NCBI GenBank assembly: GCA_027035575.1
Contig: JALVUQ010000071.1
Coordinates: forward strand, 1-32,741
Reading direction: 5' to 3'
DNA: 32,741 bases
Source: Desulfurellales bacterium
GTDB taxonomy: Bacteria > Campylobacterota_A > Desulfurellia > Desulfurellales > Hippeaceae
Shown here piece by piece: positions 1-7,788 of the stretch (the stretch's first letter is position 1; every line of letters begins with the position of its first letter). The position numbers and the translations under genes were made by a program. The notes under the pieces are model-generated. The model did not search any database, was not told where the DNA came from, and was given only the letters and a program-made list of their open reading frames with translations.

Positions 1-606
1 AAACAATTTCAAACCATTTTTTTTAGAAAATTCTTTTTCCTTATAACCATATACTCTGTATAGCTCTCTCTCGAACATTGGCGTATCAATTAAAACTGTT
101 TTCATATTGTAACTTTTTAACAAATTCCATTTCCAAATCTGAGACTTGAAACATAGCCTGAAATGGTTTTCATCTAATATTACTTGATAAATTCCGCAAT
201 CCAACAATAAATAATTTAAAATGGAAACCCAAGAAAAATTAGCCGGAAAAAAAGTAGTTGGATTGAAGCTAAATAAATTTTCTTTAATTTCAATATCTTT
301 TTCAATATGTAACTTTATATATTCATATGGTATAAAAAAAGGAAAAATTTCATAGTAAAAAGTAAGAGCAATTTCTAATATCCCACTATTTATAAGTTCT
401 CTTATTAGCTCTATAATATTACTGTTTATACTATTTATACGCTTTAGTAAACTTCCTGTAACTGCCAAAGTAAAAGGGCGTTTATGCTTTTTATGCAGAG
501 ACAAAAGAGGAGCCAAACTCGTTCTAATCATGTCACTTACCTCTTCATCTGTAGATACAGATGGAAGATGATAGTACCACGCTATTACAAATCCTTTTTT
601 ATTCAT
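1..606 (-). CDS. GH57-like glycoside hydrolase/deacetylase-fold protein, 3' part outside window
   Basis: The reading frame is open from an ATG at 606 to the window edge, giving about 202 residues of an incomplete protein. The pattern resembles the N-terminal half of family 57 glycoside hydrolases: an aromatic-His-Leu-Pro segment near residue 11, a LAVTGSLL strand, a GILEIALTFYYEIFPF segment and later a PTTFFPANFSW segment followed by VILDENHF. In active GH57 enzymes the segment equivalent to FFPANFSW carries the catalytic Glu. Here Asn stands near that place, so activity is doubtful; this alignment is by eye. The start overlaps the stop of the glycosyltransferase gene (ATGA), so the two are translationally coupled, which fits a shared role in glucan or surface polysaccharide metabolism. 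Base composition is very AT-rich. The family call is moderate and the substrate is unknown. Confidence 0.55.
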   Translation of the reverse strand, partial: MNKKGFVIAWYYHLPSVSTDEEVSDMIRTSLAPLLSLHKKHKRPFTLAVTGSLLKRINSINSNIIELIRELINSGILEIALTFYYEIFPFFIPYEYIKLHIEKDIEIKENLFSFNPTTFFPANFSWVSILNYLLLDCGIYQVILDENHFRLCFKSQIWKWNLLKSYNMKTVLIDTPMFERELYRVYGYKEKEFSKKNGLKLF

Positions 607-1808
607 TCCAAACAGCTCCTAAATACCTCTAAAAGTTTATTAACATGAACTTTCCACGAGAAATTTTTAGCATAATTTGCTGCACTTTTTTTCATTTCAT
701 AAAGCTTATTTGGATTTAATGAAAGACATTCTATATATTCTACCAGCCTTTCTGTATCGTTGACCTCTACGAGAAAACCAGAATTATTATTCTGTATTAA
801 CTCATTAAGTGCACCAACATTAAAAGCCATAGGAACACATTCGTAAGACATTGCCTCCAATACGGACAATCCGAAAGTTTCATATGAAGAGACTGAAAGA
901 TATATATCACTCATTTTATAAAAACTAAATATATTTTTTGTAAACTTTGTGTGTCTGATGTGTGGTGAAAGAGAAAATTTACTCACTAAGGAATTAAAAT
1001 CATTTTCTCTTAATCCTTTTCCCACAATATTGTAAGCAAAATTTATTTTTCTTTTTTTCAATTCATTTAACACATCAATTACATAAATTAACCCTTTTTG
1101 TTCTGTAAATCTCATTACAGATAATATATTTATTGTATTCTTATCTTTTTCTCTTTTGGGATTTTCATTTACTCCTAATTCACTTACTTTCTTAAACCTG
1201 ACACCCAATGGGATAACAAATATATCTTCAGGGTTTATACTATAAACTTGAATTAAAACTCTCTTTGTAAACAATGAAGGAACTACCACCTTGCAAGAGT
1301 GCTTAATCAGCAAGGACTCTAATAGCTGTTGAAACTCGTCAGATACTGGCTTATCAAAGTATGTAAATCCTGCATAAAGAGGCAAGTGACACACTGACAC
1401 CATCTTTTTTGCAAAATTATTCATTAAAAGAAAAACGGCCACCAAAGAATTATAGAAATCTTGCACAAAAATTATATCATATTTCTTATTTAAAATTTTT
1501 GTAAGTTTTTCAAACAAATTTTGAACTATTCCAAGATCATCAGATATACTAATGGTTTTTTCTTTAAATAATTTAATCATTTCTTTATTTAAAATATTTA
1601 TTACCCTATTTTTACCATCGGTAACCACCTCATATGAGTCAAATCCACTCTCTAAATTTGTAAATGGAGTATAGTAAGTCAAAATATTTAGGACATCTAC
1701 CTCGCAATATTTTTTTAATTCTTGACTTACTTCGTAACTATATCTTCCCAACCCTCCCCAAACATAGGGTGGGTATTCAGATGTTAAAAGTAATACTCTC
1801 ACAACCAC
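603..1808 (-). CDS. Family 4 glycosyltransferase (GT-B fold)
   Basis: Transfers a sugar from an activated donor; acceptor not predictable. The 401-residue length is typical of GT4. The N-terminus has a SEYPPYVWGGLGRYSYEV motif, as in starch synthase-like GT4/GT5 enzymes, with the Gly-rich donor/acceptor loop. A linker at about 215-240 leads to the C-terminal Rossmann domain (NILSVMRFTEQKGL). The motif SYETFGLSVLEAMSYECVP contains the E-x7-E signature of retaining GT4 enzymes. The start is GTG at 1808; a second in-frame GTG lies two codons further, and neither has a strong Shine-Dalgarno sequence. It lies 23 bases after the upstream hypothetical gene, and its stop overlaps the ATG of the GH57-like gene. 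The neighbouring GH57-like gene suggests an alpha-glucan or surface glycan pathway (inference). Confidence 0.85.
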   Translation of the reverse strand: MVVRVLLLTSEYPPYVWGGLGRYSYEVSQELKKYCEVDVLNILTYYTPFTNLESGFDSYEVVTDGKNRVINILNKEMIKLFKEKTISISDDLGIVQNLFEKLTKILNKKYDIIFVQDFYNSLVAVFLLMNNFAKKMVSVCHLPLYAGFTYFDKPVSDEFQQLLESLLIKHSCKVVVPSLFTKRVLIQVYSINPEDIFVIPLGVRFKKVSELGVNENPKREKDKNTINILSVMRFTEQKGLIYVIDVLNELKKRKINFAYNIVGKGLRENDFNSLVSKFSLSPHIRHTKFTKNIFSFYKMSDIYLSVSSYETFGLSVLEAMSYECVPMAFNVGALNELIQNNNSGFLVEVNDTERLVEYIECLSLNPNKLYEMKKSAANYAKNFSWKVHVNKLLEVFRSCLE

Positions 1809-1831
1809 ACTTTCATAAAAAATTCTACAAA

Positions 1832-3205
1832 TTAGCTTAGCACCTTAAAAATCCAATTTATTATTATTTGAAAAACTTGAATAAATATTACAATTAAAGA
1901 TAAAATGCTTAACATCAACAACATTACATTAAATAAATCCATAGTTAACCTTGTTATATTTTCATCAATTATTTGCTGCATTTTATTATCCATTAATGAA
2001 ATAATATGTTTTTTATGACTTCGCAATCTCAGATATTCTAAGTTTTTAGTTTTGTAATACAAATTTCTAAGATTAAAAAATGTAAACAAAGTTTTTGGAA
2101 TATTTTTAAATATTAAAAACATTCCTTTTAACTTTATAAATGTTTCTTTAAACCCTCCCAATTCACTTTCTTTTATTTCTATTCTAAAGCTAGCTTCGCT
2201 AATTTTTAACATCTCTTCATATAGATATCTTAAAGTTTCCTCTACAAAACCGACAAACTCCAAGGATAATAAACCCAAGTATCTCAAGGGGGGATATTCT
2301 GGAACCATATCATACTTATTACCAACCATATTATACGCATTACCAAAGATTTCTTTTTTTAGTTCTATTTTTATTTCTATATCACATGTTTTATCATTGA
2401 TGTCTGGAACAAACCACTCTTTGTAATAAAAATATATTTCGTTTATTGTTGGATATGGTGTTGACAACGAAACTAACGAACCAGGTTGGTAAAAGTTAAT
2501 AAAAAAGCTACTTGAACCCCAATTATCTCTGCTTAGATTTTTTATAGATATATCCTCGTCCACTCCATGGGGTCGCAAGTAAAGAAGACGCCATATATTA
2601 ACAGCAAACTCTTCCCAATTTTTAATGGTTTTCTTATCTAAATTATATACGGATGTGTAAATGTATTTCGATACTTGAAATGTATATTCTCTATTACCAT
2701 TATTGTTATTCAACAGTAAATTCCTAACATTTCCTAAAATTTTTAATAAATTTTCATTATCTTTGTCGTTATTCGATATATAACCATCGCTACTATCTAT
2801 TAAATCATTTATTTTGCGCAAAAATCCGGCTATTTTCTTGACACTCTCCTCTCGAGACTGAAAATAAATCTTGGCATTCAGCAGTTTAAAGTGAATATGC
2901 AGAGAATTTACATCGAGTATTCCATTATTAACATAAACAAAATCCAAACGGCATTTCCCTAATTCTTCTATATCCAAACATCTAAAACCAAGATATTTTG
3001 CCTTTAATTTATCTTTAAAAAAATCATTATAATAAAACTTGTAAGCTATATTATAGACGTTGTCAAAAAACTTCTTAGTTTCGCCAAGAAACTTGAGCCT
3101 AAGCTTCTTTTTAACATTTTCGGCATTAATTCTTTCCTTTTTTATCACTATAAGGGTAAAAGCTACTTCACTCTCATCTCTATTTATAATCACCTTACAA
3201 CTCAC
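1832..3205 (-). CDS. Unrecognised 457-residue protein with C-terminal membrane anchor
   Basis: I do not recognise the family. The protein starts with GTG at 3205; an internal in-frame GTG four codons later is an alternative start. It is rich in Lys, Asn, Ile and Tyr, matching the AT-rich DNA. No N-terminal signal is seen. A Ser/Asp/Asn-rich, probably flexible segment lies at about 137-172. The last 35 residues form one strong hydrophobic helix (MLLMLSILSLIVIFIQVF) close to the C-terminus, so most of the protein probably faces the cytoplasm as a tail-anchored membrane protein. It is the first gene of the minus-strand group with the glycosyltransferase and GH57-like genes, with a 23-base gap to the next. 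A role in the same polysaccharide system is inferred from position only. Confidence 0.6.
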   Translation of the reverse strand: MSCKVIINRDESEVAFTLIVIKKERINAENVKKKLRLKFLGETKKFFDNVYNIAYKFYYNDFFKDKLKAKYLGFRCLDIEELGKCRLDFVYVNNGILDVNSLHIHFKLLNAKIYFQSREESVKKIAGFLRKINDLIDSSDGYISNNDKDNENLLKILGNVRNLLLNNNNGNREYTFQVSKYIYTSVYNLDKKTIKNWEEFAVNIWRLLYLRPHGVDEDISIKNLSRDNWGSSSFFINFYQPGSLVSLSTPYPTINEIYFYYKEWFVPDINDKTCDIEIKIELKKEIFGNAYNMVGNKYDMVPEYPPLRYLGLLSLEFVGFVEETLRYLYEEMLKISEASFRIEIKESELGGFKETFIKLKGMFLIFKNIPKTLFTFFNLRNLYYKTKNLEYLRLRSHKKHIISLMDNKMQQIIDENITRLTMDLFNVMLLMLSILSLIVIFIQVFQIIINWIFKVLS

Positions 3206-3505
3206 TTGAGAATCTTTAGACTACTAAAACTCAAATCAAAAATGTAGCCGTACTTCGATATACAACTTTCACCACTTTTTCACCTCACCTATAATTGTAG
3301 TTTAAAACAAAGTCCGAAAGAAATCAAATTTTTTTAGAAAATTCTTAAAATATTAATAATATATCTAATAGTCAATGCAGCTAACTCTACCATCCAAGAA
3401 ATGCACAAAAACAGCCGCCGGGACTTAGCCGAGCGGCTTGTGGTGAAGGGATTTTGAGTTGTTAGTGTGAAGCTTCGGAAATTTTCATTCCTGCGGTTGA
3501 AAAAT
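3206..3505. other. Intergenic gap with a GC-rich patch
   Basis: Three hundred bases between two minus-strand genes. Most is AT-rich, but 3405-3490 is clearly richer in G and C and carries a hairpin annotated separately. Short open frames cross it on the minus strand, but none has a ribosome-binding site or recognisable protein pattern. The part next to 3205 should hold the promoter of the downstream gene; a TACAAT-like -10 element is present on the minus strand without a convincing -35. Confidence 0.5.
3407..3438 (-). terminator. Intrinsic terminator after the Tat-signal gene
   Basis: On the minus strand a GC-rich stem (3429-3438 pairs with 3413-3421, one bulged base, seven-base loop) is followed by G and a run of five T. 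It lies about 70 bases after the stop of the gene at 3506-4666, which is transcribed towards it. Confidence 0.6.
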
Positions 3506-4666
3506 TTAAAAGTTAATCTCAGAAGCATAGTCAATGTAAGGTAAAATTCTTGGTGGTCCTCTTGTAATTGGAACATAATTGTTTTCTGATTTCCTTAGAC
3601 TATAAGGTCTTTCTAAATTTTTATATATCATTTCTCCAGGGTCATAATATGTTTTATTTATATAGGATTGATAGTATCCTGTAACAAAAAGACATCCTAA
3701 ATTATATGAAGTGACAAGTGCAGTGATAGCTGCGGAAGCCCACAACCTTTTCATATACTCAATTTGATTCTCCAAAGGTAAGTTGTGAGCATATACAAGA
3801 CCTTTGTAAAAGAGCTCTCTCCTTTCTTTCAGTGGTAAGTTTTCGTTATCTTTGTATTCTAAAATCTTATCTAAAGTTCCGTGCTCTGTTATTTTTGGTA
3901 TAATCAGGTCGTATATCATCTCTTTCTTTTTATCCAAGTCCACATGGAAGAATAAGCTTCCTAATCTTTCTCCACTACCTGGATAATATGTTTCAAATAA
4001 TGAAGATGAGAACATCTTTATACAATAATCTGAAACCTCACTATGGTCTGTTTTGTTACTTTTATACCCTTCATCTACTAAAAAGGATAACATCCTATCA
4101 ATACCTTCAAGATAAAATGACATTAATCTATTATTTTTAACTTCTGTAACTTCTCTTAATTTACTTGGTGATTTAATAAATGAAGAATTGTAAGATAATT
4201 CTAATAATATCATTTCATTATAAAACATAGGTTCATATTTAGCTCTTTTCAGGTCAAAATGTCTTCCTTGGTTAAATCCTTTTTGTAAATCTAAATAAAG
4301 CATTGCAGTTCTATAATCTTCCCACGTTTCATCTGAGTCGAACATGAATTCCCATGCATCATACAAAGTATCATCACCTGTTCTTGCATAATATTCAACA
4401 AGCATAGGAGGTACTTTATTAAATGTTTCTGTTATTAAATTATATCTTCTTCTTGCCTCTTTCTTAGAATAGTCGTGAAAGCTGAAGTAGAAGTCAGCAA
4501 TTTTAAGCTTTTCTTCTAACCTTTTGCTCATTCTTCTTCTTTTTCTAGCTTCTGCATCCTTTGGAATCAGTGCAAAAGGAGAAGAGACAAAAGCCAGCCC
4601 GCCCAATCCAAAAAGAATATTTCTAACAAACTCCCTACGCCCCGACCTTTTTTCAAAACCACTCAT
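3506..4666 (-). CDS. Unrecognised protein with Tat-like signal peptide
   Basis: 386 residues, ATG at 4666. The N-terminus has a twin-arginine motif GRREFVRN at about residues 9-16, then a hydrophobic stretch (ILFGLGGLAFVSSPFAL) and a possible cleavage near DAEA, so export by the Tat pathway is plausible. The rest is hydrophilic, rich in Tyr, Glu, Lys and Arg, probably helical, and has no cofactor-binding motif that I can identify; a more hydrophobic segment (SAAITALVTSYNLGCLFVTGYY) lies near residue 320. The C-terminus contains a Pro-rich ITRGPPRILPY segment. It stands alone: a terminator follows it and a divergent promoter region precedes it. Function unknown; it could be a periplasmic partner of a Tat-exported enzyme, but nothing here shows that. 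Confidence 0.75.
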   Translation of the reverse strand: MSGFEKRSGRREFVRNILFGLGGLAFVSSPFALIPKDAEARKRRRMSKRLEEKLKIADFYFSFHDYSKKEARRRYNLITETFNKVPPMLVEYYARTGDDTLYDAWEFMFDSDETWEDYRTAMLYLDLQKGFNQGRHFDLKRAKYEPMFYNEMILLELSYNSSFIKSPSKLREVTEVKNNRLMSFYLEGIDRMLSFLVDEGYKSNKTDHSEVSDYCIKMFSSSLFETYYPGSGERLGSLFFHVDLDKKKEMIYDLIIPKITEHGTLDKILEYKDNENLPLKERRELFYKGLVYAHNLPLENQIEYMKRLWASAAITALVTSYNLGCLFVTGYYQSYINKTYYDPGEMIYKNLERPYSLRKSENNYVPITRGPPRILPYIDYASEINF

Positions 4667-4700
4667 CTATCTTCACCTTAAACCAAATCTATTTAGGTAA

Positions 4701-4729
4701 TTTGTAATACATAATTTAGTGGATGTCAA
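4701..4729 (-). promoter_or_regulatory. Sigma70-type promoter, leftward
   Basis: On the minus strand TTGACA (4724-4729) and TACAAA (4701-4706) are separated by 17 bases. It is correctly placed to transcribe the Tat-signal gene starting at 4666. Confidence 0.6.
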
Positions 4730-4738
4730 ATAGAATTT

Positions 4739-4783
4739 AACCACCCATTTTTCACACCTACGAAGTGTGAAAAATGGGTGGGT
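4739..4783. repeat. Near-perfect 17-bp inverted repeat between divergent promoters
   Basis: Bases 4741-4757 are exactly complementary to 4765-4781, with a seven-base spacer; two or three more bases pair on each side if one base is bulged. It has the shape of an intrinsic terminator, but no gene in the window is transcribed into it: the leftward promoter starts at its left edge and the rightward promoter at its right edge. It may be an operator, a cruciform or a transcription insulator. Confidence 0.85.
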
Positions 4784-4787
4784 TTTG

Positions 4788-4816
4788 TTGAAGATTAAGC
4801 GGTAATGTAATATAAT
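4788..4816 (+). promoter_or_regulatory. Sigma70-type promoter of the partner-switching operon
   Basis: TTGAAG (4788-4793) and a perfect TATAAT (4811-4816) are separated by 17 bases, placing the transcript start near 4823, about 36 bases before the STAS gene. The -35 box begins five bases after the inverted repeat. Confidence 0.7.
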
Positions 4817-4858
4817 TTAAAACTTAGAATATTTTGCAGACATACTAAGGGGGTGAAG

Positions 4859-5170
4859 ATGGGGTTGAAATTTGAAGAAAGAAGCGGCGTTTTGGTTATA
4901 GAAATTGATGATAAGCTTGATTTCTTGAATGCCAAAGAGATTTACGACAAAATTGAAGAAAAGCTTAAAAACTGCGATACGGACGTTGTATTTAATTTTG
5001 AAAATCTTGACTACATCAGCAGTGCGGGCCTTCAGATTCTTATATTTACCGCAAAAAACAGAAAAACTTTAGGCAAAGGCGTGTCTGTTTATAAGCCGAA
5101 CAGTATGGTGGATAGTGTTATAAATGTTGCGGGTTTTTACTCCTTTTTGAAGAAGACTGAAGAAATTTGA
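4859..5170 (+). CDS. STAS-domain anti-sigma factor antagonist (SpoIIAA/RsbV-like)
   Basis: 103 residues, one STAS domain. In this family the unphosphorylated antagonist binds an anti-sigma or HATPase kinase and is inactivated by phosphorylation of a conserved Ser. The motif NLDYISSAGLQIL contains that site; by alignment with SpoIIAA the target is Ser55. I chose ATG at 4859 rather than GTG at 4853 because AAGGGGG at 4847-4853 is five bases upstream of the ATG and overlaps the GTG. It is the first gene of a three-gene operon with a HATPase kinase (one base downstream) and a PP2C phosphatase, which supplies the complete phosphorylation cycle. The final target, a sigma factor or another effector, is not in the window. 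Confidence 0.9.
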   Translation: MGLKFEERSGVLVIEIDDKLDFLNAKEIYDKIEEKLKNCDTDVVFNFENLDYISSAGLQILIFTAKNRKTLGKGVSVYKPNSMVDSVINVAGFYSFLKKTEEI

Positions 5171-5171
5171 A

Positions 5172-5567
5172 ATGACAAGAGTGCATCTGAGCTCTACTAC
5201 TATAAAAGATGCCCTGAAGATAGCGGATAATTTCTGTAAAAACCATTTGAAAGAGGAAAACGAGCTCTGTTTTAAGATTATGCTTGTCTATGAGGAACTT
5301 TTGACAAACATTTTTAAGCACTCCGTAAAATTGGGTTCTACGTTTGTCGATATTGAGATGAAAAACAAAAACAACGCTGTTGTCATAGAATTTGTGTATG
5401 ACGGAGGTGGGTTTGACCCCACAAACTACAGAGATAAAAGGATTGATGAGCCGTTCAGCGAAAAAAAGGAGGAGGGCGGTTTCGGTCTTTTTCTTGCTGC
5501 TGAATTTTCAAAGAGGTTTGAATACAAAAGAGCGGAAGGTTTGAATAGAATATATGTTGAAGTTTAA
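5172..5567 (+). CDS. RsbW/SpoIIAB-type HATPase anti-sigma kinase
   Basis: 131 residues, a stand-alone GHKL ATPase domain. The N-box EELLTNIFKH (residues 41-50) includes the Mg-binding Asn46; the G1 box DGGGFDP and the G2 box EGGFGLFLA follow. Such proteins phosphorylate the STAS antagonist and hold a target protein inactive. The start ATG lies one base after the stop of the STAS gene, and the end overlaps the phosphatase gene by 14 bases, so all three are co-expressed. The spacing between the boxes is as in RsbW-type rather than histidine kinases, and no HisKA domain is present. The target cannot be named from the sequence. Confidence 0.88.
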   Translation: MTRVHLSSTTIKDALKIADNFCKNHLKEENELCFKIMLVYEELLTNIFKHSVKLGSTFVDIEMKNKNNAVVIEFVYDGGGFDPTNYRDKRIDEPFSEKKEEGGFGLFLAAEFSKRFEYKRAEGLNRIYVEV

Positions 5568-7431
5568 CAGTATAAAAACAAAGCTCATATTTTACCTCAT
5601 ATTTGCGCTTATACCTGTTTTTGCAGTTTTGCTTTATACCGGAGAAAATTATATGAAGGATATTCTTTATAAAAACGCTCTTTTGAATGCCCAAATGCTG
5701 GCTTCTGAAGCTGCAAGAGACATAAAGGATATCACATCTGCCGTATCGATGAAGCCTAAGGAGATAGCTAATTTAGCCGGAAATAATATATTGGATATAG
5801 ATAAAATAAACGAGCTTATGAGATTAGACGTTAAAAACGACACTCTCATTTACGGTATGGCTTTATCTTTTTTGCCTGAATATTCGCCAAAGGGAGGCTA
5901 CTACTGCAGCTACTACTACATACATAACGGAAAAGTGAAGGCAAAACAGCTTATACCTCCGCTTTATGACTACACAAAATTTGACTGGTTCAAAAAACCT
6001 CTGAAGCTTAAAAAAAGCATCTGGAGTAAGCCGTATTTTGACAAAGGCGGCGGTAATATATGGATGAGCACATACAGCGTTCCGATTTTTAATGGAAAGG
6101 ATAAAGTTATAGGCATAGCAACAGCGGATGTGAGTATAGAGTTTCTGTCAAAAATCATAAGAAGAATAAAGGTTCTAAAAACCGGAGGAGCATTTTTGTT
6201 TACAAAAGACGGAGACGTGCTTGCGCCTTTGGGCGATAAAAATGTTATGAAAAAAAGCATAGCCGAAATTTTAAGCCATTACGGTAAGCAAAAGTTTAAG
6301 GATTTGGCATCTGCCGTGTTTGAAAAAAAAGGAGGCTACAGCAGCATACATACAAACAAATCGCAGTATCTCATTTACTATACGCCTATTCGCGGTACGG
6401 ACTGGATAGTTGGTGTGGCTTTTCCAAAAAGCGAGCTTTTTCTTCCGATGCAGAAGGTTAAGCTATACTCCTTTGCACTCATACTTGTCGGACTTTTTTC
6501 GGTTGTTGTTTTGATAATCTTTATATCAAAAAATGTTACCGGTGATATAGAAAGAATCAGAGCAATATCGCTGAAGATAGCAAAGGGTAATTTTGACGTT
6601 TCAATACCCGATGATTTTTCTGACGAATCGAAAAGCGTGGCGGATGCTTTGGGCGTTATGCAGAAATCCTTAAAGAAGTTTATGAAAGAGGTTGAAGAAA
6701 AGGCGAAGATGGAGAACGAGCTGAAACTTGCAAAAGCAATACAAAGCTCATTTATACCCAATGAAATGAAGTTGAAAATAGATAATATGGAGTTTAGGGG
6801 CATAAGTATGTGGGCAAAGCAGGTTGGAGGCGATTTCTACGGCGTCAATAAAATAGACGAAAACAGGGTTTTGTTTTATCTTGGCGATGTCTCGGGGAAG
6901 GGCATTCCGGCTGCTTTGTATGTTGCCATATTAAAGAGTATGGTTGAGGTTTTGGTTAAGCAAACGGGCTCTGTAAAAACTATTGTAACATTTCTAAACA
7001 ACTATCTGTCGGATATTGTAAAATCCAATGCATTCTCTACGATGTTTACGGGCGTGATAGACAAAAAACAAAACACGCTTGAGTACTGCAACGCAGGACA
7101 CATACCGCCTGTTGTATTCAAAAACCGTGCAGTATCCACACTTATCATAAAGGGAAATGTGCCAATCGGCGTTTTTAACGACTTTGATTTTAAAATAGAC
7201 ACAATCCCGCTTGATATGTTTGACGGTATGCTGATATACAGCGACGGCGTTACGGATGCTTTAAATGCAAGCGGTGAAGAGTTTGGTGAAGAGAGGGTTT
7301 TGGAGGTTGTAAAAAAAGGTGTGGAAGATAGTTCTGACATCGTGTCGAATTTGAAATCAGCGATAGATTCTTTTGTGGGGGAAGCGGAATTGTATGATGA
7401 TACAACCGTTCTTTGCATAAAGAAAAGTTGA
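5554..7431 (+). CDS. Membrane sensor phosphatase: Cache-HAMP-SpoIIE/PP2C (RsbU-like)
   Basis: 625 residues. A first membrane helix (LIFYLIFALIPVFAVLLY, about 10-27) is followed by a periplasmic double-Cache-type sensor region (about 35-295) with the usual Trp/Tyr-rich strands (WMSTYSVPIF, YLIYYTPIRGTDWIVGVAF). A second helix (about 305-327), a HAMP domain (to about 385), a short coiled coil (MENELKLAKAIQSSFIP) and a SpoIIE-type PP2C domain (about 410-625) follow. Metal-binding motifs are visible: GGDFYG, LGDVSGKGIPAALYVA, YCNAGHIPP, YSDGVTDA and DDTTVLCI. It should dephosphorylate the STAS antagonist when an external small molecule is sensed. The start codon ATG at 5554 lies inside the kinase gene. 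The ligand is unknown. Confidence 0.92.
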   Translation: MLKFNSIKTKLIFYLIFALIPVFAVLLYTGENYMKDILYKNALLNAQMLASEAARDIKDITSAVSMKPKEIANLAGNNILDIDKINELMRLDVKNDTLIYGMALSFLPEYSPKGGYYCSYYYIHNGKVKAKQLIPPLYDYTKFDWFKKPLKLKKSIWSKPYFDKGGGNIWMSTYSVPIFNGKDKVIGIATADVSIEFLSKIIRRIKVLKTGGAFLFTKDGDVLAPLGDKNVMKKSIAEILSHYGKQKFKDLASAVFEKKGGYSSIHTNKSQYLIYYTPIRGTDWIVGVAFPKSELFLPMQKVKLYSFALILVGLFSVVVLIIFISKNVTGDIERIRAISLKIAKGNFDVSIPDDFSDESKSVADALGVMQKSLKKFMKEVEEKAKMENELKLAKAIQSSFIPNEMKLKIDNMEFRGISMWAKQVGGDFYGVNKIDENRVLFYLGDVSGKGIPAALYVAILKSMVEVLVKQTGSVKTIVTFLNNYLSDIVKSNAFSTMFTGVIDKKQNTLEYCNAGHIPPVVFKNRAVSTLIIKGNVPIGVFNDFDFKIDTIPLDMFDGMLIYSDGVTDALNASGEEFGEERVLEVVKKGVEDSSDIVSNLKSAIDSFVGEAELYDDTTVLCIKKS

Positions 7432-7645
7432 TTTTTTAAGTTTTTATTTAAATAAACGTTTTGTTTAACGGGATTTCAAAGCGCCTGTCAGTTTTTTCTT
7501 GTTTTGCGTGCATTATTATTACAAATAGAGGTTAAACCCTTCCTGACCATTTCTTGCATACTTTGATTTTCTCGAATGCAATCGATGATAATTGTTAATC
7601 GGCAAAAAATCTGACAAGAATAAGTAATCTTGTGTAAATATTGTC
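7432..7645. other. Gap between phosphatase gene and tRNA promoter
   Basis: I see no gene in this stretch. It is AT-rich with several T runs after 7431, but I find no clear hairpin that would act as an intrinsic terminator for the phosphatase operon. Confidence 0.4.
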
Positions 7646-7674
7646 TTGACAAGCAGGGGATAAAATGATAACAA
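7646..7674 (+). promoter_or_regulatory. Promoter of tRNA-Val and thrS operon
   Basis: A perfect TTGACA (7646-7651) is followed after 17 bases by TAACAA (7669-7674), a weak -10 element. Transcription would begin near 7681, a few bases before the tRNA. Confidence 0.5.
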
Positions 7675-7688
7675 CATTCTTCGTAATT

Positions 7689-7763
7689 GGGCGCATAGCT
7701 CAGGGGGAGAGCACTTGCTTGACGCGCAAGAGGCCAGTGGTTCGAAACCACTTGCGCCCACCA
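7689..7763 (+). tRNA. tRNA-Val (anticodon GAC)
   Basis: 75 bases with encoded CCA. The acceptor stem GGGCGCA pairs with TGCGCCC, the D arm is GCTC/GAGC, and the anticodon stem CTTGC/GCAAG closes the loop TTGACGC with anticodon GAC. The T arm has the TTCGAAA loop with a CCAGTGG/CCACTTG-type stem. The discriminator is A. It lies 25 bases upstream of thrS, with only a T run and no separate hairpin between, so thrS is probably on the same primary transcript. Confidence 0.97.
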
Positions 7764-7788
7764 TTTTATTTTTTTAAGGTAGGGGCTT

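Noticed and set aside
3334-3576. Minus-strand 80-codon frame across the GC-rich patch
   Set aside because: It overlaps the end of the Tat-signal gene, includes the terminator hairpin and shows no protein-like pattern.
6378-7418. Long minus-strand frames inside the phosphatase gene
   Set aside because: They are antisense to well-conserved Cache and PP2C coding sequence and have Ser/Phe-rich shadow composition.
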